Shown in pieces: positions 22,933-34,291 of a DNA stretch of 64,000 nucleotides. The notes below the pieces were generated by a model that was given only the letters and a program-made list of their open reading frames with translations, did no database searches and was not told where the DNA came from. The translations under genes were made by a program, and so were the position numbers. The DNA is from Hyparrhenia diplandra (lineage: Eukaryota; Streptophyta; Magnoliopsida; Poales; Poaceae), in assembly GCA_015847255.1 (NCBI GenBank), contig JADLZK010008434.1, positions 35,869 to 99,868 on the forward strand, in the 5' to 3' direction. The stretch's first letter is position 1. Each line of letters opens with the position of its first letter.

Positions 22933-25900
22933 TGTCACGCCCCACTTTTTATGGGACTTTTAATCTCGCGTATTGGCGCCAGGATCACGCTACCAATACG
23001 TTACCGACTCACAGTAATGGAAATAAGTTATAGATGAACTATTCGAGCATATATTGACATAGGATAGAAGGACTTCTGGCGGTGTTGAAGACACCACCCC
23101 GGATTATATTAATCGAGTAGCCAAGCGTGAAGCAAAGGGTTTTATGCGTGACGAGTCTGCTAGAGTGCTAGACCGTCTGGGCACAACTCCATATTCCACA
23201 GGCAACTTGAGCGCGGATGGAATTCCTGGACCTCTACGTCTTTCACCTAAGCAACGTCTTGTAAACTCCTACGTCGTTGATCTCCTACTTCGACAGCGAC
23301 CTTACCTTCGGATATGCCGATATCTGTAAAAACAGAGGGGTGAGTACAAAGGTACTCAGCAAGTCCAAACCAGGGGTTGTTTGGGATATTAGGGGTTTGG
23401 GCCCTAGCGAGTCTCAAAAACTGCTCTTACTAGTTCCCGGGGTTATCTCATCTGGTTATCACCTTCACATCATCACAAACGTTAGTTATTTCTAATCATA
23501 GATGTTCTATCCTAGCATTCGCCCATTCCAAGGACGTGGCTATTCGAATAGATTCAATAAACTCTGCAGAGGTTGTACAAATTTCCCCACACGATAGGCG
23601 TTGTCTACACCATGGCCTATGGTTCGACAGGCCTAACGAGATCCGTACCCGCTTGAGTGCTACTCTAGGTATATTGGTATAATCTTCACCACGACTTCTC
23701 AGGGGTTGGAAGGATAACACGTCACCCTAAGATGACGCATCACCCTAGACAATATGGTGATACCAAATCACCCTCGGCTTTACAGGTAATACCTTATTAC
23801 CCAACCTATCTTGTCACACCACACTCAATCATAAATCATCAATATGTGCCTCTAGCACCGCGCCCGCATCGCCCAAACACTTACGTGGAAGATCGCTCAG
23901 CATCCACGCCAACCGGACCATGGGGCCACTCTCCCCACGTCTGCTCCTAATAGGTCGTCTGCCTGCTCCGGCCACCTTGGATCCCAATTATACCTCAACC
24001 CAACGGGGTGTGAATCAAGCCGTCCCACATACGACGTGTGGTCGTATGAAATATCTCACTAGGTAGAAGGTCTTATGAACCGGTCCTTAGGGAGGCGAGT
24101 ATCTCTCCGCAGGAATCCCCTCACGGCGATTCCCGTAGCAATCCATCTCACAATGAATTACTATCACCCACCTCTTTTGTTGATTAGGGTTCATTAAACA
24201 ATCGTAGGTTATACTTGATTACCACGTATGGCGTAGATAACGTGGATGATTACGTCATCCGACTTAGCCCCAAAGCTACGTTATCGGGGCTCATACCACT
24301 ATATACTAATCGATTATCATCATCAACATCATTATCTCATCACATTATTAAGGTCATGATTAAGGGGGTAAGGACTTGCACGGGATGTTCTTCTTGATCG
24401 GATCGGCGTCGAACGTTCCTAGCTCGCGCGGACGGGGAAGCTCCTAATCGATCGTCGAAATCATGAATGACGGGCGATAAACCTAGCTTGAACTATGACA
24501 TATAAAACAAACATAGAACATTATGGTGGCAAGGGGTTAGATGCATAGAGCTAGATTTTTAGATGAATTATGGAAGTCGTTTCACGCGAAACGGAGTTAG
24601 GATGCATGAGATATGGATTTTATAATATTAATCCCTAATTAAATCGTCGAGGGGTAATATTATAATATAATTTTATCATGTAATAAAATTTGAACTAATT
24701 ACATGATAAAATTCTATAAATCAAATAATGAATTTACAAATTTTTGGGAATTTTTTCGACACCGGAATGTCTACTTTTAATACACGCGTGTACAATTCTC
24801 GGGTGTACATAGCAATTAATTAAGTGTACACGGAGTGGGTTCATACACGTGGGTGCCACGTGGGTCCACGTGGACGCCCATCGTGGGCCGCCACGTAGGC
24901 GCCGGGTCACCGTAACGGTTCGGGGACGGGAGTGGCCGGAATGGCGGCGTGTCGCCCTCGGTTGGCCCTTCCTTGGCGCCGTTATCGTGGCGGTCGGCGG
25001 CGTCGGGACGTTTCCCGTCCGCCTCTTCCCGACGGGCGGCGCCGCGCCGGAGTTTCGCCGAATGGTGCTCCCTTGTTTGGAAGCTCGCCGCGAGGGGCCT
25101 TGAGTATCCCCTCGACGCCCCGGACCCGTCGGTGGGCTTTGGAGCCGGTGGTGTGGCTTCTACCACCTCGGCGGCGGGTCCGGGCGGCGAACGGCGGCGG
25201 CGATGCCCCGTGGTGGTGCCGCATACGACAATAGAGGGAAATAGGTAGGGGGAAACGATAGAGGAGGAGTAGGGGATGTGTACCACGCGACTAATCGAAC
25301 GGCGACGACCCCCGTAGGCGGCGGAGCTCTCCTTCTTCTCCCGGGCGGCGGATTTCGCTTTGGGGGAATCCCGATCTTGGCGACGAGGGAGGAGAGGGAG
25401 GATACGGGCGCAGCACCTCGCGTTCCCAGCGAGGCGGAGCTCGAGGGAGGATGGTGTGGCGGATCGAGGACCGACGGGGCCTATTTATAGGCGCCGCCGC
25501 TGGTGTTCGCCGCCCGGCGCGATGCCTCTCCTCGACCCGATCTTTTTCCGACAAGCCAGCGGCCGTGGCCGGGCGGACCTCCTCGCGATCCCGCCGCTTG
25601 TCTCGTGCCGTCTCACGGCGCATGCGGCGGTTAGTGGGCGAGGGCGGCGGCAGGGGTGTCGCGTTGTGGGCGGCGGTGGCCGGCAGCGGCGGTGCGCGCC
25701 TCGGGGGCGTGGCGCGATGCGGTGAGCATGCTTGGCATCGATGTGACGGCTCGCCGCTCGATCCATCGCTTCCATCGGCGCCGCCCACGCCCCGTGTGCC
25801 GCCGGGTGGTGACAGCCGGTATGGCGCCGGCTGGTGTCCGCTTGCGTCGCAGCGAAGCGGGCATTGTTGCCGCCCCGCTGTTCGTTGACGCCGGGTCCCC

Positions 25901-26833
25901 GTGTGCACAGTACCGGGCGGGAAGGACGACGCGATGCCCCGACGAGGGGTTGGCGCCCTCAGGCCGGTCCACGCCGCGCCGCGGGCGGGTCACGCGTCCC
26001 TTCGCGCCGCGACGCCGGCAGGGGAAGGGGAAGGAACCGACGAGCCGGGCCCACCTGACCGGGTCGCTGCTGGACTGGGCTCGCGAACCGGGCCGCGAGG
26101 CTCACCGGTTGGGCCGGCTCGCTCGTGGCGAGGAGGAAAGAGGGAAGGGAGACGCCGGAGTGCCTCTTGGGCCAGATGAAAATTAAGCCCACGAGCTCTT
26201 CCTTTTTATTTCTCTTTTTCCTTTTCCTTTCTCTATTCTTTCTCCTTCTTCTTATTTTCCCTTCTCATTATTTTGCGTGTGTAAGTATATATGTTGTGAG
26301 TATTTACACAAGCATTCATATGTATCTTCATGTCGGTATTCATGAAAATATTTATTTTGGTATACTTGTATAAATATGTGTATATATATTTGTGCACACA
26401 CATACTTTCCCGAACTCTCACTATTTCATGTGTAACATATATGGTAAATATTTATACAAGCACCTTCATATTCCCATGACATTTATTGTCGAGAATAATT
26501 GTTTATTGTGCTCATAAAAATATCCATATATATTTTTGGTACACACTTGTTTCGTATTTTATTCCCGAGAGAAAAATTGTAAATCACTTCTCATGCGATA
26601 TCATACTTCCATAATAAACCTAGCACTCACCTTGCATCGTTGGTCACCATAAAGCTCATCAAGCAACAAACATGTTTTCCTAGTTTTCTATATGGTGAGG
26701 GTTTGAAATGCAGGGTTTTTTCAAAGACAGGGGGTTCGGTTTTGGCGGAAAATAAATCAAGTTTTAGTTGTAATTATAAAAAGTTCAAATTTTTAGTGAA
26801 TTTTAAAATGATGCAAAAAACACGGGTGTTACA
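22933..26833 (-). repeat. long solo LTR 3 (3.9 kb), TSD GATGC
   Basis: Starts TGTCACGCCCC and ends GGTGTTACA; perfect 5-bp duplication GATGC at 22928-22932 and 26834-26838. The ends and length fit the very long LTRs of Tekay/Del-type chromoviruses, an inference from end sequence. TATAAATA on the minus strand at 25499-25492, in a GC-rich block (24.85-26.15 kb), gives minus orientation. No gag/pol inside. The GC-rich open frames in this block are composition effects. Confidence 0.82.
25492..25499 (-). promoter_or_regulatory. TATA box of solo LTR 3
   Basis: Minus-strand TATAAATA within CCTATAAATAGG, at the right edge of a G/C-rich transcribed-looking region. Confidence 0.5.
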
Positions 26834-26838
26834 GATGC

Positions 26839-27177
26839 CCTGACTGAGTATTGCCTATCCGAACTCTATTTTCCCCAAATAAATTGTGAAACGAGCCCTC
26901 CTCATCAGTGACTGATGTGGAATCATCACTGGCTTGCTTTTCCCGATCAAACTGACGCAAAGTTAATTGAGCAATGACCTGACCATTTGCTTGGACCTGC
27001 TAAGCAATGAGTTGCTCTTCCTTGGAGAATTGATCCACCTTGGAGTTGTTAGCTAACACCGAGCCTTGAGCTCCTATTGAGTGACTCCCTACATGCGAAG
27101 TCGTTCAAACAACATATCGAAATTCTCCATAACTTGTTCCCACGTAGACTTCTCCTCCCCTGTACTCTTGGACATTT
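26839..27177 (-). pseudogene. gypsy gag N-terminus
   Basis: ATG at 27175 gives MSKSTGEEKSTWEQVMENFD followed by MLFERLRM and a stop; the rest (RWINSPRKSNSLL in another frame, then a Q-M-V-R..LTL-like run) matches the coiled N-terminal part of gag up to the solo LTR 3 junction. Upstream to 27573 is degraded leader; no convincing primer-binding site was seen. Confidence 0.65.
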
Positions 27178-27573
27178 TGTCAAGCAGGATTTGGGTCTGC
27201 TTGGATGGCTTAATGGAAGTCGTGATTGAAAACCGTGAAACAACAGGCTCGGGTAGAGCCCTCCCTATATCGTGTTCCATTGATGAACTTGCCCTGCCGT
27301 GGGGAGTAAGGTTTCGACATTGAATTTCACACGAGGACACGCCCGAAACCCGAGTCGAAGGATACTCCCCCGTCGAACACTGCCGCACCAGAATTGAATC
27401 TATTGCTTTGGAATTTTACGTGAGAACACACGCCCCGCAACCCTTGCAATCGATCCAACCGTGCTGATAGAAAAGCTTGTGAGAGAGGCGTAGATCTCAC
27501 AATTAGGTCACGCCGCCGACCGAAGTTGTCGAAGTAGTTCCCGGCCGATGCTGGAGCTGTAGGGGTGGAACGT

Positions 27574-29325
27574 TGTAAGGTCCTAGATGGCTAGAGGGGG
27601 CGTGAATAGCCTATAAAAAATTTTCTACAAGCTCAACTAAACAAACCGATTAGTATAAAACACGGGCAAAAGCGGTTTGCACTAGCTCTAGTGGTCTTGC
27701 AAGCCTTCTAGTGACAAGACTAAATATTTCTATGATCTCTAATCCACACAAAGTCTATGTCACTACTCTAGCTAATGAACAATCCTAAAATGGTCCTTAA
27801 GCTAGCAAGAGCAACTACACAAGGCAAGAGCTAGCTCTCTACTCAAAGTAAACTAGGAAGGTAAATACAAGAGTAAGAGCGATATACCAACTCGTAGAGG
27901 ATGTCAACCAATCACCGGGAACAAGATGAACAATCAATCACACGAAGGTGATGATCCACACACCAAGACAATGAACAAGTCGATTTGTTCACCCGGGAGT
28001 TCGCTTGTACACCGACAAGTTACTCTCCGGTTGTGCCGACCAACACAAGGATGGTGTTTGAGCTAGGGCGGTGCCCTTGCTAGCCTCAACACACCACTCA
28101 ACAAGTGTGGTACCCAAGACACGAGCAATGTATTCCTTGCACTTTGTCTTCCGACGAGGAGTGCGTAATCCTCTCACAAATCAACCGGAGGTGGCCAAGA
28201 AACAATCACCTCTTCTTGCCAACAACTCCACCAATCCACCAAAGCCGGCTAGGAGCGGTGCCTTCAAGAGAAACGGAAATCCACCGTCTCACAACGATCC
28301 CCAAGTGCCTCTAGATGCAAGAACTTCGATGCAATGCACTTGGATCAACTCTTCTCTCAAGAATGAAGCACAAATCAAGAATGAGAGAGGAGGGAGGCTT
28401 GCTTGCTTGCTCAAAGGTGTTAGGAATGATTCAAATGTCCAAGAGAGAGAGCAAGAGCCGGCCAAACATGTATATATAGCCCCCATCACGAAATCCAAAC
28501 GTTGGGGGCAAAACATGCAGATTTCGGCCTGGCCGAGGACCAGGCCGCCAGGACTCACCGGCCGAGTCCCGGTCGGTGGGTCCGATCAAGAGTCCGTCAC
28601 ACCGGACAAGAATCCTCGCCCACGGTGACATGCTCAGTCGCGTCCGATCACCAAATGGTGGGTCCGGCCATCGGATCCGGTCGGATGCGTCCGGCCGATC
28701 CGGCCGAGACCCCAAATTACACCCTTATCGGAAGTCCGACGGACTCACCCATCGGTCGCGTCGGCCGAATCCGAAGCGCCCGGTCAAGGGTCCGGCCGAT
28801 TGCTTCCCGGCCGCCATCGAAGCCGCGAATTTTTGTCGTTTCGTCGCCGTTCCTTCGCCTTTGCTCCAAACCGACTTCCGTCACTTGTTTCTTGTTGCCG
28901 ACACGTCAAAGAACACCTCGACACCAAGTGTTAGCATTTTGAAAACATTTTCACCAAGTGCGGAGTTAGCTCTTTAGGTTAGAATGCATGCATATGAAAC
29001 TTGAACCTAAAGGCACATGAGGATCGATATGTACGAAAAGTTTTCCCTCTTTATAGTACGGCTTATCGACCCTATAACCACCCACACTCTCTATAGTGTC
29101 TTGGGTGTGAAATCAAAAGCCCTATGGTTATACCTTTGCCTTGGGACCTTTGATCTCCAAACCACACCGAATTGGATGCTTGATCATCTTTTGGATCACC
29201 TCGATCCATCCTCCATGATCACAATGCACCAACTCTAGCACGACCAATCTCCAATCTAATCAAACACTTAGCATCGAGAGATTAGTCCTTAGGTGTCACT
29301 AATTAGCCAAAACCAAACTAGAGAT
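27574..29325 (-). repeat. copia 3' LTR (right edge approximate)
   Basis: Left edge TGTAAGGTCC; possible target repeat AACGT before it (27569-27573). Minus-strand TATATATA at 28478-28471 preceded by GGGGGC. The right edge is set by the polypurine-like AAAAAGGGGAGATTG (plus-strand 29330-29345) and is good to tens of bases only. Confidence 0.6.
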
Positions 29326-29345
29326 CTTCAATCTCCCCTTTTTGG

Positions 29346-30420
29346 TAATTGGTGACAACCCGCATAAAAGGTTTTATGATTAATGTTTTTGAACATACAA
29401 CGGTTGTCCAAGCATTTTGCTTACAATCATAGGATTGGACAATCATCATAGTTCGGTTTTGGTAGCATGAGCTCCCTACATGTATGCCACGAGTTTGGAA
29501 CGAAGCATTGCATACATGTATGAATATTAAAATTGAGGGTGAGCTATGTTACCAAAATGATGCTTAGGTGAAAGAAATGGACCTTTGAAGCGTGATACCA
29601 ATCGGAGTTGCGCCCATTTTCACCATACAAGCATCAAGGTAACTAGATTTTCATCAAAACTCAAAGTACCACGTGAGATCACATTATAAGTACTTGAATT
29701 AAGAGCGAATTTAGAAAATCTAGCTAGCTCCTATGCATGCTAGTTATTCAACCACTTGAAAAGCAACTTGTGAAAACTAGCATACACCACACAAGCATGT
29801 ATATTGAATTTAAATACATGTGCAATGAGCAAGTCATATGTTAGTGCACAATCAAATGCAACAAATTGTCTATGAGCTTGCTCCCCTACTTGTGTGAACC
29901 ATTTGTAAACTCATGAGCCACATGAGAGGTTTTCAAAAACATGTGAAATTTTTAATTTTTCAAAACCTTTCATGCACTAATCTCTCCCCTTTGTCGACAA
30001 TTTTCACAAAAGGTATGACCATGTTGTGTTGTGGAAGAGAGAATAGTGCTCAAAATTGGTCAAATTTGGATCACTTGTCAAACATATATTTCGGTTTGAA
30101 CCAAAGACAAGCTTCTTCACACCTCATGACAAGGGTTATCTTGCCTATGTTGAACTATATGTGTGAAAAGATAGCCAAATTCAACACTTGAGATTGCAAG
30201 CCCATACACATGTCATATGTCATCACTAGATCAAACAAGCATAAAGAGCAATAGTGATGGCATACATACATTGAAATCCTTTTATTTTCCATGAATGCTT
30301 CCTAAGGCACAAGTTATATGTCTATATGTTCTAACAAGTCCTTAGATATCATGAATGCCATGCTAAACAATTTCACCTTTGCTTTGCTCGATGGAGGGGC
30401 ATGTCATGGTAGTGGGGTGC
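29346..30420 (-). other. copia region between RNase H and LTR
   Basis: About 1 kb with no readable protein. SIRE elements often carry an envelope-like or spacer region here; a second purine-rich CAAAGGGGAGAGATTAG-like run (29984-30002) may be an extra polypurine tract. No function assigned. Confidence 0.4.
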
Positions 30421-30422
30421 AT

Positions 30423-30671
30423 TCAACTCATGTTGGAGAAGTCAAGGATGTTCAACTCATTTCTTAGCTTGCAAAACCTCTTCTCATCTAGTTGCTTTGT
30501 AAAGATGTCGGCTAGTTGATCTTCGGTGCCAATAGGTTGGATAGTAATGTCACCCTTTTGTTGATGATCTCTAATGAAGTGATGTCTTATGTCAATGTGA
30601 TTGGTTCTTGTATGTTGGACCGGGTTTTGAGTCATCTTGCAAGCACTCTCATTGTCACAATACAAAGGCAC
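30423..30671 (-). pseudogene. copia RNase H, C-terminal end
   Basis: Frame reads PLYCDNESACKMTQNPVQHT, then NHIDIRHHFIRDHQQKGDI and QLADIFTKQLDEKRF, ending at a stop at 30423. CDN..A....NPV.H.R..HI.I..HF.RD and LADI.TK.L are diagnostic for Ty1/copia RNase H. The frame is open to its end, but the N-terminal part and the rest of pol are absent. Confidence 0.9.
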
Positions 30672-30779
30672 ATGATGGAAATCAAATCCATAATCCTTGG
30701 TCCTTCACACCTTGCTCCATTCACCGGACCTTGAGAACTCCTCGCTCCGCCATATCGTACTCTAACTTAGAGTCTCTAA

Positions 30780-31882
30780 GGGCATGTACAACGCAGCGTC
30801 CCTCCAGCCCGTCTCTATGACGCCAATTTCGCGAAAAACACCCCGGCTTTCACGAGGAGACGGGGCTCGCGTCGACTTCGTGAGGCGACGGGATGTCCCG
30901 TGTTCGAGGCTGCGATTCCTTCTCCACCGGCGTTGTATGGATCCGGTCTTGGCCGCTTGCGCTGGCTTCGATTCGGCGTTGAGAGAAATCTCACGCCAAA
31001 TCATTCCTCACCGGTGGCATAGTCTTCGCTAGCCCCGCCTCCCGCCGTCGAGGCGATGCCGTAGCCGAACAGGGGTGGCCACCGGATTGGCTGCCGGCCG
31101 CCGGCCACGGTCCTATCTCTACTCAATCGGCCCATCTTGATTCCGGACTCACCCAAATCAATAATCAGCGGACGGTCGGGCTTCCTTCCATGAAACCAAA
31201 TTGGTCAAGAGCACCACCGCCGTCTCTCGCCCAAGCTCCGATTGAAAAGGCAGGTCGACGGGCTTCCTTCCATCTCCGAAGCTTGCCGCTTGCCGTCCGC
31301 GCGGCCGAGAGCCCGCCGGCCGGTGCACACCCGCCGCCAAAGCCGCTTCGTGAATCTTATCTCGAATCGTCCACAAAGACTGGAATTTGCAACCATGGCA
31401 TCTTGGTGATTAGCATTGGCGTCTGTTATGTTTCATGGTAATGACACATTAGTGTGCAGATTACCTATTCGAATGTTAGTTGCAACTGCATCACGTTGTC
31501 TCTCGATCGTACTATGGCCCGCTCATTATCCGAATGTTTCATAAACAGCTTTTTCCTTGCTTTTTGCTTCTCGAGAAAAGTTCACATATTGAGATATTGT
31601 TATCTGAATGAGATACGTGAATGTCGGGTTTCTAAAATCTGTTATGATCATTGTAATAGCGGCTAGAGATTTACGATTGACAATATTCTATCAAATTTAT
31701 TCTTACAATATTTTATCAAATAGCCACACAAAGGTATACACAAATACATTTGTAGTTGATTTTAGTTACATGCACAACATTAAACAGTTTAGAGATTGAC
31801 CCTCTATCCGGTGGGTTGTATGAACTGTATTTATATCCGTATAAATTCAAGGTTTTAGAGACGATCTGCCGTGTACATGCCC
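30780..31882. mobile_element. PIF/Harbinger-like non-autonomous element 1
   Basis: TIRs GGGCATGTACA at the left and TGTACATGCCC at the right, flanked by TAA on both sides (30777-30779, 31883-31885), the 3-bp TWA target duplication of PIF/Harbinger. 1103 bp, no transposase. The left half is GC-rich, the right half AT-rich. It ends 5 bp before the ATG of the PPR gene. Confidence 0.82.
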
Positions 31883-31887
31883 TAACC

Positions 31888-33717
31888 ATGGTAACTTCGG
31901 CGGCACTCCGCGGGCTCCGCTCCTCGCCGCGGCTCCGGGCACACCGCTGCCGCCTACCTATCTTACACCAACGCGGTTGCGCGCAGGACCCGAACCGTCT
32001 CATCACGGAACTGGCCGCGGCGGGGCAGGTGTGGGACGCGCGCAAGCTGTTCGACGGGACGCCCGACCGGGACGTGGTGTCCTGGACGGCCCTGGTGTTG
32101 GCGTACGTGCAGCGGGGACGCTGCGTGATGCGCAGGCGCTGTTCGACCGCCCTGACGCGCACAGGAACGTGGTCACCTGGCCGGCGCTCCTCTCGGGCTA
32201 TGCGTGTGCCCACCTCGTTGACGAGGCCGAGGCGCTGTTCCGGCAGATGCCTCAGAGGAACGTCGTCTCCTGGAACACGATGCTGGAGGCGTACGCTGCG
32301 TCGGGAAGGGTGGGTGATGCCTGTGCGCTGTTCGACCGCATGCTGGTCAGGGATGCTGGCTCGTGGAACATTCTGCTGGCCAGGCTGGTGCGGTCGGAGA
32401 GCCTGGATAAGGCGTGCAAGCTGTTTGGGAGAATGCCGGAGAGGGATGTCATGGCTTGGACGACGATGGTTGATGGCGTTGCGCGGAGCGGTAATGTTGA
32501 CGAGGCTCGAGCGTTTTTTGATAGCATGCCGGAGAGGAATGTTGTTTCTTGGAATGCCATGATCTCTGGGTACACAAGAAACCACAGGATTGATGACGCA
32601 CTGGATTTGTTCATGAAGATGCATGAGAGGGATATTGCTTCTTGTAACATTATGATTACTGGTTTTATACAAAACATAGATTTGAAGAGGGCACGAAAGC
32701 TCTTTGATGAGATGCCAAAAGGAATGTTGTCACTTGGACGACCATGATGAATGGTTACTTGAAAGGCAAGCAAAATGAGCTAGCATTGGGGTTATTTAGT
32801 GGTATGCTAATGGTAGGTATCAGACCAAACCAAGTGACATTTTTGGGTGCACTTGATGCATGCATCGATCTCGCAACACTCTGTGAAGGGAAGCAGAACA
32901 ACATTTCAGTTTGATACTTTTGTTGAGTCTGCCCAGATGAATGTATATGCAAAGTACGGTGAAATTGGATTGGCAAGAAAGTTGTTTGATCTTTCAAGGG
33001 AAAAGGACTTGATCTCTTGGAATGGGATCATTGCGGCATATGCGCACCATGGTGTTGGTATGGAAGCAATCCACTTGTATGAAAAGATGCAAGAAAATGG
33101 ATATAGGCCTATGTGGTGTTGCTCTCAGCATGTAGCCACTCTAGGTTGGTTGACGAACGGCTTAAGATCTTTGAATCCATGGTAAATGATAGATCAATTA
33201 CAGTGCGTGATGAACATTATACTTGCTTGATTGATCTTTGTAGCCGAGCAGAACGACTTGATGATGCCAAAAGATTAGTTCACTGTCTTAAGATTAAGCC
33301 CACGTGATGTAACGCACATGGAAATGAGAGCATTGGCAATTTGGCAGCTAGAAATCTCTTGCAAGCAGAACCTGATAATGCTGGAACCTATACTCTCCTA
33401 TCCAATATCTATGCTTCAGCTGGTAAGTGGAAAGAAGCAGCAGAAATTAGGTCAGAGATGAATAGTCGAGGACTAAAGAAACAGCCCGGTTGTAGTTGGA
33501 TAGAGGTGGCAAATAAGGTTCATGTGTTTGTAGCACGTGATAAGTCCCACAGTGAATCTGACTTGATCTATGGTCTGCTGCAAAATATCCATCACATGAT
33601 GAGGATTGTTGGAACTGTCCCTAGTGACCTTGTGCATGTTGATGAGGAAGGAGAGTGTCTATTTAGTTACAGGCTCAAGTATTCCATTCAACTGTATGGA
33701 CTCAATCAAACAAAGTA
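31888..33717 (+). pseudogene. PPR protein, PLS/E subfamily, At2g35030-like, frame-broken
   Basis: Organellar RNA-binding pentatricopeptide protein. At least ten ~31-residue motifs are readable, e.g. DARKLFDGTPDRDVVSWTAL, AEALFRQMPQRNVVSWNTML, ARAFFDSMPERNVVSWNAMI. The C-terminus carries the E-domain hallmark GLKKQPGCSWIEV and HVFVARDKSHSES. By recalled family pattern the closest relative is mitochondrial At2g35030. The first residues are Arg-rich, as in a transit peptide. Breaks: frame change near 32115 (G run), near 32718 (A4 where five A restore MPKRNVV), near 32890, near 33107 (short deletion), and in-frame TGA at 33304-33306 with loss of about 10 codons. Two breaks could be read errors; the deletions look real, so it is called a pseudogene. 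No intron seen. Confidence 0.85.
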
Positions 33718-33719
33718 AC

Positions 33720-34290
33720 ATTCAACCTTCAATCTAAGGGCAACCCTACAAAAACATCAGGTAGCAATGGCCACCAAAAAGGATTTTTAAATTAGGTGCA
33801 ACCACCAAGACACTGTCAAGGCAGCACCAGCTTATTTCAAGCTCTAGCCACTACTAGCCTCCAGTGGGTAGTTGCAGAGGGCACATCCACAAGGGTGCAT
33901 TTGGAGATGGGACGCAACTATCAGATCAAACGTCATTTTGAAATCTCTCATTCGTTCTTGACTGACATAATCCAGTGTTTGGAATTGAGTTTGCATCTCG
34001 TGATTGTGATCATTATTCCAAATCATTATCACTTGCACATTTCTACTGGTACGTTACTATTAATCAGCCTATCAGGTTTCCAAAATCTGATCCTGTGCAC
34101 ATGTGCCGCTGATAAGGGCCTAGAAGAACATGCTGTGCTACATGCCAGGAGTTGCTTCACTTCCTGTAACTGCACATCTAGTATGTGATGACTTCTTGTT
34201 TAACCATTCGGAGTTGCAGATACATAAAGACCATTATGAACTAAATGCTCAACTAAATCACCACACGAGAGCTCATCTGCTATCTTGAGA
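33720..34290. other. no gene recognised
   Basis: Probable 3' flank of the PPR gene with short frames only. Confidence 0.35.
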
Positions 34291-34291
34291 A

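Larger units (their letters stand above)
13250..27573 (-). mobile_element. old minus-strand Ty3/gypsy element, broken by four insertions
   Basis: Reading from right to left gives gag N-terminus, gag core, zinc knuckle, protease, RT and RNase H, in the proper order for one gypsy element. Integrase and LTRs are not seen. Three LTR-only insertions (13579-14709, 15543-16884, 22933-26833), each with a perfect 5-bp TSD, and one larger insertion (about 17363-22135) separate the pieces. Joining the flanks across each insertion restores protein order. Stops and frame changes show it is long dead. Confidence 0.82.
27574..30779 (-). mobile_element. SIRE/Maximus-like Ty1/copia element, 3' part
   Basis: RNase H at the right end, a ~1-kb downstream region, a GGGGAGATTG-type polypurine tract and a long LTR at the left, all on the minus strand. 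The left edge TGTAAGGTCCTAGATGGC, with GGCTAGAGGGGGCGTGAATA close by, is a common grass SIRE-like LTR edge. The element is cut at the right by a Harbinger-like insertion (30780); RT and integrase are missing. Confidence 0.78.

Noticed and set aside
24816..26186. Several 100-205 codon frames inside solo LTR 3
   Set aside because: Lies within an LTR defined by TSD and ends; Arg/Pro-rich composition frames.
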